Positions 11,131 to 22,400 of a DNA stretch of 64,000 bases are shown here, piece after piece. This DNA is from Phyllosticta citriasiana (Eukaryota > Ascomycota > Dothideomycetes > Botryosphaeriales > Phyllostictaceae), in assembly GCA_038021145.1 (NCBI GenBank), contig JBBPHT010000009.1, positions 248,001 to 312,000 on the forward strand. Reading direction: 5' to 3'. The notes under the pieces are model-generated. The model made no database searches. It was not told the DNA's origin and saw only the letters and a list, made by a program, of their open reading frames with translations. Each line of letters starts with the position of its first letter. Within the stretch, counting starts at the first letter, position 1. The position numbers and the translations under genes were made by a program.

Positions 11131-12209
11131 GAAATCGAACCAACTCGGCGGAGGACTGAGCTTGATCAGGACTTGCAAGACTCTCGGTCAGACGGGTCGC
11201 GGTCAGTTATCAAGCCTTGAGCGAAGGAATCTGAGAGCGTTGAGACATGCAAGGAGACTTGTTCATGTATTGTCGGCCCTCTACATTAAGCAAAGGCTGC
11301 GGTTCCCTAAGCAGAGGAGAGGGCAAAGAAAGGATGGTTGCAAGCGTGTCGTTGGTCACGTTGCTTCCGGGAGCAGAGCGACTCAAGAAATACGTCAAGG
11401 AAAAGATGGTGCCTTCTAAGAGCGGCCACACATGGACAAGAAGCCCAGAGATTGCAAGGGTTGCTTTTTGGTGCTAGCGGTCCCGCGTGCCGTCCGTCGG
11501 CGGGCCAGAGGTTTCGGCGAGCAATGGCCAGGCGAGGAGGATGAAGACTGGCGCCAATTTCGCGAACGTGCAGAGCCCGCGGAATGGCGTACCGGGGCGA
11601 ACAAAGGCGGGCGCGATTCACCTGTTTGCCCGTGGTGGTGGTGGACGGATGCCGAAACCGAGAGGAGAGACTGAGACCAGTCTTGAGGGGGGGGGAATGA
11701 TGCAGTCTGGATAGAGCAATGGCGTCAAAACCGGGCAGCTGGGCAAAGGTGGGATTGGCCGGGTCTAGAGAAGAAGCTTGATGGGTGTCTGAATATGCAA
11801 GGAGAGGATCGGATGCAGACTGAGTCGCGGTTGTGGTGGTCGCGGTGGTGGTGCTGGAGGTAGTGCAGCAGTCAGGCTGCCAGGGCTTATGGCATAAAAA
11901 CACTTACACAGTCAGCTGTAAGCTTTCACTGAGTCAGCCCGGCAGCAGGCGACGGCGGTACAGATCTCGCGCAAGCTGGACCGGAGCGAGGCGAGGTCGA
12001 CGAAAAAATGCTCCAGACCGCGAGGGTGCGGCTCTGCTGTACGCGTTGGAGTCCTCAGCCGTCAGTGATCAAGCGTCGACCGGGGGGAGCTCCGCCAAGC
12101 CACGCGCCCAAACAGCCTGACGGAAGACAAAGCAGACGTCTGGCGGGATTGACAAAAGGGGGCCGAGGCGCCCTAGGCTGAACACAGGCCAGCTAGGGTG
12201 GTGGAGAGG

Positions 12210-12240
<31 letters not shown>

Positions 12241-12905
12241 GATCTTGGAATGCCCCGGTGGGCCTGAGCGCTGAATCACAATCCGGAGGCGCCGGGCGAT
12301 TGACGGCGAGGGCAGAGTAAACAAACGACGGGTGATGCGAACGGGATCCGTGGGGAGGGGGGTTGGATGGAGACTTGATTGGGCCTTTTTGGATTTTCTT
12401 GTTTCGAGAAGGGGGGGGCCAAAGGGGGTTTCGTCCATAGGAGGGAGGGGGGAAAACAACTGGATGCGAACTTTTTTGCAGCAGGTTTGGTATGTATGAG
12501 GGAAAGGGCAGGGAGGGAAGGGCATATATCATCATCATCATCATCATCATCATGGCTGGCAGCAGCAGCAGCAGCAACCGCGCAGCGCTCGGGCATGGGG
12601 ATGGGGTTGCGTGAAGAAGGCCGTGCAAAAAAAAGCCTTGCCCTGGACCAAGCCTGGCAAGGTAGGCTAGGACCATCGAGCCCTGGATGGCGCGCATGGC
12701 AGCCAGTGCCCGGGTGCTGAGCCTCGCCCTGCTGCGGCCGTCCAAGGAGCCAACCCGGGGCGCTGGACGCGTCCTGGACTGGACGGTACAAGCAGCGTGG
12801 GGAGGGACGGCTGTACATGTAGCAGTCATTCAGTCATGGCAGCAGGGCAGACGGCCCGTCGATGGCGTTTGGCCTGGCTGGGATAATGGGCCGGGGTGGG
12901 CATGT

Positions 12906-12933
12906 GGGCGGCGGCGGCGGCGGCGGCGGCGGC
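12906..12933. repeat. (GGC)n microsatellite
   Basis: Uninterrupted GGC run of about nine units, part of a 650-bp stretch (12529-13192) holding four different trinucleotide arrays. Confidence 0.85.
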
Positions 12934-13061
12934 CACAGCATAGCGACAGCGACAGAAAGCGCGGGATGGCGGCGCCAGCGGATCGAGTGGGTGGTGGTGG
13001 TCGTGGTGGTGGGTGAGCCCAGAGCTGCGGTGTAGTGCGGGTGGTTGATGACGACTGGAGT

Positions 13062-13093
13062 GTGGTGGTGGTGGTGGTGGTGGTGGTGGTGGT
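13062..13093. repeat. (GGT)n microsatellite
   Basis: About eleven GGT units; a (CAA)n array follows at about 13167-13192. Confidence 0.85.
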
Positions 13094-13577
13094 GATGCAA
13101 GAGAGGGCAGAAAGGTAGGTCAGACGTCGCCGAATACCTACCCTGCGGGGGTGCGACGACAACGACGCAACAACAACAACAACAACAACAACCAACACCC
13201 CTGTACCCACGACCAACTCTATTCCACCAGCGGTGGAGATCTGTTGCGGGTATATTGCGCGCAACGGTCTTTCTTTTTCGCCCGGCCTCCCAGCACGGCC
13301 CTGGCCCATTACGCGGTTGATGGATGTGCCCCCTTGCTCCACCGGCCGTGTTTGCCATCTGTGCATGACGAGAAGGACAGCCAGCGAGAGCTGTCGACCA
13401 AGATGGCACTCGTCATGGTCCACACTGGCGACAGGGACCAGTAGCATGGCTCTCCCTTGCAGCGCGTGCTTCTTTACTTAGATCACGCCGCCCCCGGTCA
13501 CCTCCGCCGCTTCAGTGCCCGCGAGCTGATGAGATACGGCTGCGTCGATCGCCCGCTGTATGGTTGATGGAAGACTT

Positions 13578-13603
13578 TTGCTGCTGCTGCTGCTGCTGCT
13601 GCT
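13578..13603. repeat. (TGC)n microsatellite
   Basis: About eight TGC units in non-coding DNA upstream of medA. Confidence 0.8.
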
Positions 13604-14445
13604 ACGCCACGATCGAAATGCAGGCACAGCCGCTGCGTATTGAGTCGTGGCGAGTCAAAAAGGTACGTATCGTGGTAAACGACACCTCTCCCACTTCTCC
13701 CCTCACCGTACTCGCAGTCGGCCATTTTCACGCTGCTGCCGTGCCCGCTCCTTCGGGAATGGCTACATTCACGTCTGTAATGCGGAGAAGGATCAGTGGC
13801 TTCTATGAGCAACGCTCGTCCATGGCCCTGGGTCGCTCGCCTACCGACAAGAGGTGAGACGTGCATATCTTGGTATCCGCTGCCTCCTCTCCCTCCGCTC
13901 CTCCTCTGTCCTTCTTTCATACCATGATTGAGACCGCTCTTCTTTGTCAATTTTCCACTTCATTTTCTTTTCCCACCGCGGCGCCGCGTCGATCAAACCC
14001 GCCGTCCGTTCGCGACCGAGAAACCAGCTCGAGCACCTCGGCTGTATCAGATGACGGCGAATCTCTCCTCCTTGCGCGCTCGCAAGTCCGTCCTCCAGCC
14101 AGTCAATGTCGCCCGTGGCGTCCTTGTCCGAGATGGGAGACGTGCATGGCCAGAGGCTGCACAGGCCATCGTGTCGTCTCCTCGCATGCTTTTTCGGGCG
14201 GCGGCATCGCGATGGCCAGACGGTGCGCCATCTTGGCCCTGCTGCCGGAACTCGATTGCTGACCACCCAGCGTCGCATCGCCGAGGGCAAAGGAAATTAC
14301 CAGATACCCGGTTTGGCCGTCTGCATATTGACATTCCAGCAGATGGTGCCGCTGTATACCACCATATGTAGGCTGGAATGCACCCTCAGGCCAACCTGGT
14401 TGTCGGTTCGATCGTCTCTCACGCCCACTCATGCAAAGCCAAGAC

Positions 14446-14468
14446 TTTTTTTTTTTTTTTTTTTTTTT
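14446..14468 (+). repeat. T23 homopolymer
   Basis: Uninterrupted run of T in the medA upstream interval. Confidence 0.9.
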
Positions 14469-16195
14469 AACACACCCCAACGGCCGGGTTCCGCGCTCCC
14501 CTCTCTCGTGTCACTGCAGCTGAAAAGACATCATCTCTAGCTTCGTGCATCCTCCTCGCTGTCGGCAAACCCGGCTGTGGCCGTGTCCGCATCATGGCAG
14601 GCCTGATTCCTTTCTCTCAGCAGCCTAGCCTCCATTCGCTTCCTCGCTAACCCGTCTCGTCCGTCTCCATTACACCACTAGGGCGCCTTGAATTCGAGCC
14701 TTAATCATCCAGGCGACTGATGGCGATTACGACAAACGAAGACGTAGATAACCTCCTTGAACTTTTAAAATACAATCTTTTGCTGTGGCGCAGCACCATG
14801 TCCATCATCTTTTGACTTTCGCTACCCGCGACCCTTACCCCGGGCCCCCCTGACCCGTGCGAGTGCTCCCGGTCCTGTACTGTACGTCCAGGCCCTGACC
14901 AGGAACTCCGCGTCCCTAACCCATCGATCCACCGCTTCTCAAACGCCTGCACTGCGCTCTGCTCTCTCTGCGCTCTCGACTTTTGTCAGCCCGAAGCGCT
15001 GATGGGCACAGAACGGCGTGCTGGATCACCTTGCTTTTCTTTTGCTCGCCTCCGCTTTGTCGCGTCGTCACAAGCTCGAGCTCGCGACCCGCCCACCCTG
15101 TTCCCCCGTTTCTTGGTTCCTATCGTCGCTGCTTGCGCCGTTGTCCATCCGCTCGCACCGTTGATATGTATCTTTATTCCCCCTTTCATGTCTAATTCGA
15201 CGCTCCCCATGCCATGTCATGTCCATGTCATGACCATGTCGACCCACGCTTCCACGAGGCAAGCCTTCGCAGGGCCCCAGCGGTGACGCGCGTCCGAGCA
15301 ACCAGACCAGAGACCGCAAGTCAGGTCGGAAACCCACCTACCGATTTCCGGGCTGCCAACGGCGCACGCTACTGCCTCTTTGGTCGCTGCCTTCGCACTC
15401 GGCGCTGGGCTTGAGCTCCGCCAGGCGTTTGCAGGCTCGGCGGCTGGGTACACAGGTCTGGATCCTGGACAGTTCGGTCGGCCTCGTTCGGCTGCCGACT
15501 CGCAATTGCTCGTGGCTCAGCACTGTGGGCGGGTGGCTGAGAAGGAAATGAATCAGCAAACGGATGCGTTCGCCGGCCCGCGGTTCCGTGTTTTGGCAAC
15601 GCTGGTGGCTGGGCAACACCGCGTTCGCGCGACGCGAGTTGAGGAGTCTTGCCCGAACTGACTTCTTGCCGCCGTCCGCTGGAACTTTTGCAAAGCAAAC
15701 GGCAGCGGAAGATACCAGTCCCCACGCAAATGTTTGTGGGTTTGTCCCGCTACTTCTCTACCCTCCACTCCATTCTCCCTCCCTGTCATCTCGTCTATTC
15801 ATAACTTCAAACACCATTCCAACCAGCCGACTCAGTTGAATGTGCATTCGTAAATGCTTCAAGTCCAGAGCAAGGCTTAGTCCAATAGATGGTAGTACAG
15901 TGCACGATTAAACATTTCAATTCCTGGCGACCTCCTTGCAATGCCAGGATTCAACTAAATCCAGCACCCGGGAATTTTTGTCCATCCTGCTTTTCGACAG
16001 CAATATGCTCATCTCCAAGACCCGATTGTGGAGTCATCCACCCATATTTATCTGATTTGGCAAGTCAGTCGTCCCTTCCGCCTTGGCAGCGGTACTGACT
16101 GGTCAATATTTCAGGCACGGCGAGGTACGCAGGCGAGTAAGGCAATCAAGCTGCGCTGCGCCACAGCTGAGAGCCAAGATCTATTTCCGAACTTA

Positions 16196-16222
16196 GACGA
16201 CGACGACGACGACGACGACGAC
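16196..16222. repeat. (GAC)n microsatellite
   Basis: Nine GAC units in non-coding DNA. Confidence 0.85.
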
Positions 16223-16787
16223 ATTTCTGTCGCTATTTTGGCCGGGCCGGCCTCCGCGCCTAGTAACGACTGGACAGTATCCTTAGTCTATGATCGACAG
16301 GAACGACAGGACCGGGCACCGCAGTACTCGTAACCGAGCAATCCAGGAAGACACAAGGTGGATAAGCCATCATGTGGGATGAATCGCTGAATTTGTCTAC
16401 AACTTGACTCAGTCGATACACTTGGGACGATTACATAACCCACGTTGACATGACAGACAGTCGAGCACCTGGAATAGAGGCGGGAAGGCAAGCCACTGCC
16501 TTTCGCAGAATCACTTAAGAAGTCCAGCTACGCCAGTATTACCAACATCTCGTTTTCGTCTCATCCTCGATCACGAAACTCTCCTGCTATATTTTGTTGG
16601 CCTGATTCAATCCAGTTTTCCAGTTTGACAGCAATAAAGTCTGCCGCACATGCCAGACCCATGCAGTCGACGACCCAGTTCGCCCTGCAAGGCCGTCGAC
16701 CTACGTAGACGAAACAGGCACGCCCAGCTGCGCCACACGACCAGACCTGACCTGACGCGACGTGAGCTGGCGAGCGTTGAACTCTTT

Positions 16788-16805
16788 CCCCCCCCCCCCC
16801 CCCCC
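16788..16805 (+). repeat. C18 homopolymer
   Basis: Uninterrupted C run in non-coding DNA. Confidence 0.9.
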
Positions 16806-18380
16806 AATCCAAGGGCGGGTCGGTTCGGTTCGCTCGGTCCTGCAAGGCTGTCACTCTCCATCCCCAGGATCACTCCCTTCAGCCTTGCCGTATCGCGCGC
16901 CGCCCGCGCTCCTGGCCAACGTTTGTAGCGCCGCTTGTTGCCCGCCGCCCGCCGTTCCGATTGCCTTCAGGCACAGGCACCAGGCACATCTGCAGGCACC
17001 GAACATGGATTGCCGGTAAAAGTCAAGCAGGGATGACCACCGGGCAGCGGGAGACATGCCGCTGCTACTGCTGCGGCGGATACAACCTACACGCTACCGA
17101 GCCCTACGCTGATCATCGTCATGTTCTGTGTCTAATCGGGCGCTGCAACTCTACGATGGCTTTTATTATCGCCCATGTGTCATCTTGGGAGCAAGGGGTC
17201 GATGGGGCAAGATTTGCTCGTCAAGTCCTATCTACACAAGCGTCCATCCATCCATTCACGTGTGCCTGGAATCGCTGTGCTGTTCTTTTTTTGACCACAC
17301 CCTCAATGCCATTTCGATTGTTGAAATCTCTCCACTCTGCCCTCCATCTAAGTCTATGAATACATTCGCGAACGGGCTATTCATGGCGCACTCAATTCAT
17401 TACTCGGCCCACTCACGCAGTGACGCCTCTATCGACGCGACTCACCGACCAAAAATCCAAACCGCCTTGCAACGACATGTTTTGGTGCCTTTGCAGCAAG
17501 TTTGGTCGTTCGTCTATGAACATCAACAGGTAAGTAGATCCTCACGTGTTTTGCGCGTCACCGACCACAAGCCGCCGTCCGAGGCTGAGACACCACGCCC
17601 TTCCCCAGCTATGATCCTCGCACCTTATTCAAGCAGTTTAGCCCAGCTCCCCAGAAACCACGGCTTCGCCTTCAATCCGACACCTCGAAAACTGAAAACG
17701 AAAGGCAGCAGAAAAGCGTGAGCAAGCAAGAAAGCAACGAGCGAAAACAAGACATCGCATTTCCCCCATCCCACCGCATTACTTTTCTTCCCCCCCACGC
17801 ACCTGCCTTGTCCGTCAGTCACACTCAGTCATTCAGCAATTGACTTTCCACCCGACACCTCCCCCAGACGCAAAGCCAAACTAGACTCTCAACAAGCACC
17901 GCGTCGGGCGGCGATTAAGGTTGAGCGCCTCGCTTAGCCAACTATCGACCTACCTACCTCCCTACTTCCCTCCCCTTCCCCGTCCTTCCAACGTCGTCGT
18001 TCCTGGATACTCCCACCCGCGCGTGTCGAATTTGACTGACTGACTGGCGCTGGCTTGCTGGCTGGCTGGCTACGCATGCATGCTGGGGTATGGTACTGGG
18101 ATGGGATGCCAGAAGGGCGCGCGCGGTTCGGCCCGTTTAGGCATGCTATTTATTCCTCCTCGCTTTGTGGGTTTGTTTGCGCTTGGCCGACTGACTTGCT
18201 GCCTGCGTATACTGGGTCGCAATGTGCTGTGCTGCACATGGCTGGATGGGCATATGGTGGGTGGATGGGTGGGTGGATGAGTGAGTAAGTGATTGCGTTG
18301 GCAATGCCGACCTACACATCCCGCTCGCTTCACTACTGTGAGAGGGCGAGTGTGCGTTGATCCAAACCAGAATCGATTGG

Positions 18381-18381
<1 letters not shown>

Positions 18382-18411
<30 letters not shown>
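18382..18411. repeat. (CTG)10 microsatellite
   Basis: Ten uninterrupted CTG units about 1 kb downstream of the csf1 stop codon. Confidence 0.9.
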
Positions 18412-18412
<1 letters not shown>

Positions 18413-18813
18413 CCATCACCGTCCATCATCTCTCCATCCCTCTCCCTCTCTCCCTCTCGTATGAAATGTCTCAGATGATCTAACTCACTACCTGCCGCCT
18501 CCTACGAGCCTACCTACCTACCCTACCTTATCCCACCACTCACTGCCCCACTGCCCCTTTCGTTCCCGCCTTAGGTTGTGTCTCGCAAAGCCTGCGCGCA
18601 TCAACCATGCCGCATATACCACACCATGCATGGCACGCATCCCACCCACATTTTTGTGTGTTTGTGAATAAACATAGAAGGCAGCTGCAGCCATCAATCA
18701 GCCTTTCTCGGCCGGCGAGCGCTCCGAGTGGCCTGGCTTGATCTCTAATTTCACTTCCCCTTTTTGCATTTACGTTTGGCTTGGCTGCGCGCGCCGGCTC
18801 CGCGCCGGTCCAC

Positions 18814-18827
18814 CAGTCAGTCAGTCA

Positions 18828-18858
<31 letters not shown>

Positions 18859-19002
18859 AGTCAGTCCGTTAGTCAATCAGAGATTGAGCTCGGATACGGT
18901 TTCTCTCTTTTCTGTGCTGTTGCGTCCGTCGGTCGCGCATGCTAAGAGGGAAGGAGAGTCAGTCAGTAAGGCAGTCAGGCAGGCAGACAGACAGACAGAC
19001 AG
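18814..19002. repeat. Tetranucleotide inverted repeat downstream of csf1
   Basis: A left arm (18814-18866) of CAGT units then CTGT units faces a right arm (18959-19002) of CAGT, CAGG and ACAG units. The CTGT run can pair with the ACAG run over about 19-20 perfect base pairs, with further imperfect pairing, around a loop of roughly 120 nt. It lies 400-590 bp past the csf1 stop codon, so may be in or just beyond its 3' UTR. Confidence 0.7.
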
Positions 19003-19404
19003 GTAAGGTAGGGCAAAGACGACGCTTCTATATGCAGTGAGACAGTGTCTTGATTGCATGATGATTGCATGCATGCATGCTTGCTGAGGAGTGACTATGC
19101 TATGTATGCTATGTTGTCGTGAGTATGGGTCAGAGAAGGAAAAAGGGAAAGGTGGATGAGCGATGTGTGCTGAACCACGCTCGCTTGCTCGCTCGCTCGC
19201 TCGTTCTTCGTACAGGAATATCCACAGTGGTTTTATGCTTTGCCGTACCCAACATGCCATGCGAAAGAAATGCGCACTTGTAAAAGGAACCGACGAAATT
19301 GGATGGGACCAAGCGTCTTGGTCTCCCTTCTCCATCGTCATCCTCACCGTCGACGAACCACCCGCCCGACAAATCAACCCACGCTCTACTCCCACCGACC
19401 CATC

Positions 19405-22400
19405 CTACGTACTCCCCAAAATACTCGCATACGCATCCTCGACCTCCTTTACAATCTCGAGCAGTGTAACTATGACAATCTGGTGCGTAACGTTGGGCAA
19501 GCGGTCGCGGTGCAAGCCGATCCACTCGAGCGGCGGTGTCGCCTCGCCCATGTCGCGCAGCTGGGGCGTCTCGATGACGGGCGTCTCGAGCGCTGTGTAT
19601 TCGTAGCGCGACTGCGGCACGTTGACCACGGCCGTGATCTTGTTGCTATCAGCGGCCGAAGGCGACGCTGGCGACGACGCCGCCGTGTTGCTGTCGTCGG
19701 GCGTCTTGGTGGGCGAGTTGTTCGCGCCGTTTGTGGCGGCCAAGGGCGAGGGCAGTGGAGGCGCGTTCGGGTCTGTGGGAGACTTCGCTGAATCAGACAG
19801 GCCGCCTCCAGTGATCTTGACGGCGGACTCAGGCAGCGGCTTGCCGAGGCGATTCGCCAGGGCCCGCGAGTGCGTGTTCCACATATTGCGGATGAAGCTG
19901 ATGCGTGAATAATTCCAGCCCACATCGACCTTGCCCTCGAATGAGCTTTTGAAGATGTAGTCGATGTGGTTCGAGCCCGATGCCTGCCACGTCTGCATCG
20001 CCGCAATGACCTTGGGCACGCGGAGAATGGTGCCTCCGCGAGCTGCCGCCGCGTTGGCCACGACGTCCTCGACCGTTAGATCCGAGACAGCCTGTGGCCC
20101 TTTGTGGTTGATGCTGGCCAGAGCCACGCTGAGCTCGCCCAGTGTCATCCCAAGGCCGCTGTGGACCTTGAAGTCCTCCAGGCCAACGGCGAAGCGGGCC
20201 TGTACATCCGAAGCTGTCAGAAGCAGGATTTGGTGGTCAGAGAAGGTGCTTGGAAAGGCGCCGAAGCTGATGGAACTGAGGGTGACAACGACGTCCGTGT
20301 GGAGCGATATGGGTGTTTTGGCTTCCTGATCCTTGTCTGGCTTCGGCGGGGTCTCACTCCTGCTTCCCTCGGGCGGCGTCGACGAAGCTGAGGAAGTCCT
20401 TCGGAGAAATCTTTCAATGTCTTTGATGGACTGTTTGTAAGCCGTTTGGTTTTCCGAAATGAGGCGATCAAAGGCTTGGCTCAACGCAATTGCTTGGGCC
20501 GCGCTGGTGGTGGTGATGAAAGCTTGCACCTTGTCTCCCTCAAGCATGACAACCAGGCGGTCTCTCGCTCCTATGTGAGGACCGCGCACGTTGTACATCA
20601 GAAAGTTGAAGGTGGTGATGTCGGCCACTGCAAAGGGTTGGTAGTCGAACGAAGTCTTGAGAGAGAGTCTATCAAACCCAAGCGACGCCTGGATGTGAGG
20701 TGACCTGCGAACTCCTTCTCCGCGAGATGGCCAGCTAATCGAAGTCCGCACCTTGGAGTCCAGGAGCTCGACGAAACCGCTAGTCCGACCGGCACTGTCG
20801 ATGCTGATTCTTTCCATGCCAATGCAAAGATTCTCCTCCCAGTCGGATGTCTTCTTAGACGAAGCCCACAAATTGACAATCTTGAACGACGGCTTGCCAA
20901 TGGCTTGCCCAAGGTCGAGGTCAACTGCCAGCTCTTCGATTGAGACAGTGGCATTCCAAGGAAAGGCTGCTGCCGCAGTGACTTGTTCATAGCGCTGGAC
21001 CAAATATTCCTGCGGTCCCTCATTCGGGGCCGGGCTTGCAGGCTTCGACGCCCGGCGCACTTCTGGCGGAATCCAGATTTCGCGGAAGAGCAAAAAATCT
21101 TGCAGCTGTCTCGCATTGATGTGGGTACGCATGGGATCAATCTTGAGAATGGCAGATATGCCGCTGGTACCGCTGAGGTGCTTGCTGTTCATGACTGACA
21201 ACACGACCCGATTCACGTCAAAGCTAAATGTAGACTCCCTGGAGTACACATGCTGTACCGACGCTTGCAGATGGTCGAAAGTGGCCGAGACGGCGAAGAA
21301 ATGCCCTTGCTCAGTGGACTTGATGCTATTGATGGTGAGATAGATGTCCTCGAACCGTGCTGTCGCAGCCACTCTTGCAATGGGCTGGCAGCTGAGACTG
21401 AACTCTTGCTTGCAAATGCGCAGACCCAGGTTCAAACGAGTTTTTCCTAGGATGGCGCTAGGATCGGCTGTGATGAGGTTCTCTTCCTCGAGGAACTTTT
21501 GCGGGTGCTTAGGCTCCGTAGGCTTCCTGGGTCTCTTTGGAACATTATCACCCTTGTACTGAACGACTTCTTTGACGCTGTTGGAAATATCCATGATCAG
21601 GGGAACCACACTTGGATGCAGCATATTTGTCGACGCGTCTACCTTGAGCTCGGCATTCAGAGACGGGTCGGTTGAGTCGTCTCTATACTCAACCTTGAGA
21701 GTAACACCAGGAGCTCGGAGCGTGGTCGAAGTGTTGGATCCCTCGCTAGAAAATTGTCCGTATCTCCCAGAACGCCCTGCGCCTGTCCCACTAGTTCGAG
21801 GGGCTGCAGACGTCACCGGAGCTTGGCCTTGCAAGGTGACGACAGCGCCTGCAAAATCCGCATCGACCAGAAGAGAAGAGAGTCGTTTATTGCCGATCAA
21901 CTTTTTGGCAGACTGACCATCACTCTGGCCATCTGTGGTAGTGAGATTGGCAGCTGCCATGTGCCACGATTCCGTTGCGGCGTGCACTTTCTGACCGGCC
22001 AGCGAGATTGACTCCTCGAGGATGGAGGCTGGCAAGATGAACTTGGAGTCCAAACGAAGGTCAAGGGATTTTCCAGCGGCGTTGAAAGCAAAGCGTCTTT
22101 CGGTGTTCGACGAGATGTACGACACATTGAAGACCACCTCAGGAAGCAAGGCAGAATTGGCCGATCGGAGTCTCTTGCTTTGGTTGGTTGGAACCATTTG
22201 CAGCTGCACGTCTTCGATTGACAACCGAGCAGTCTCTTCACTGCGAGTAGCAAGCTCGATTCTTTTAAACGAAAGAACCAAGTCGTTTCTCTCGCGCCCA
22301 GGGTAGGCCGAAACAGAATTGCCAACGATCCAGCTGATCTGAATGTCAGAAAGCTCAAGGGATGCGGCGGTGGTGAATAAGCCGCTCGCGGCCATCTGAT

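Larger units (their letters stand above)
11131..19404. other. Gene-free interval: medA upstream region and csf1 downstream region
   Basis: In 8.3 kb I find no recognisable gene on either strand. Both flanking genes are on the minus strand, so the 11 kb side is upstream of medA and the 19 kb side is downstream of csf1. Frames over 150 codons (for example 11307-11903, 12173-12829 and 17128-17721) are made of repeat-encoded residues or random-looking sequence without domains. Orthologous medA genes in other fungi have long leaders, so the proximal part may be transcribed. Simple repeats are frequent (listed separately). No tRNA-like B box was seen. Confidence 0.55.

Noticed and set aside
12173..12829. 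218-codon minus-strand frame with a His run
   Set aside because: The His and Met/Asp runs are translations of simple repeats; nothing else supports coding.
14400..14430. GGTTCGATC resembling a tRNA T-loop
   Set aside because: No matching acceptor stem, anticodon stem or A box at the right spacing.
17128..17721. 197-codon frame between medA and csf1
   Set aside because: No domain, unbiased composition, no exon partners; likely chance.
18814..19002. CRISPR-like array
   Set aside because: Units are continuous tetranucleotide microsatellites with no spacers, and this is eukaryotic DNA.
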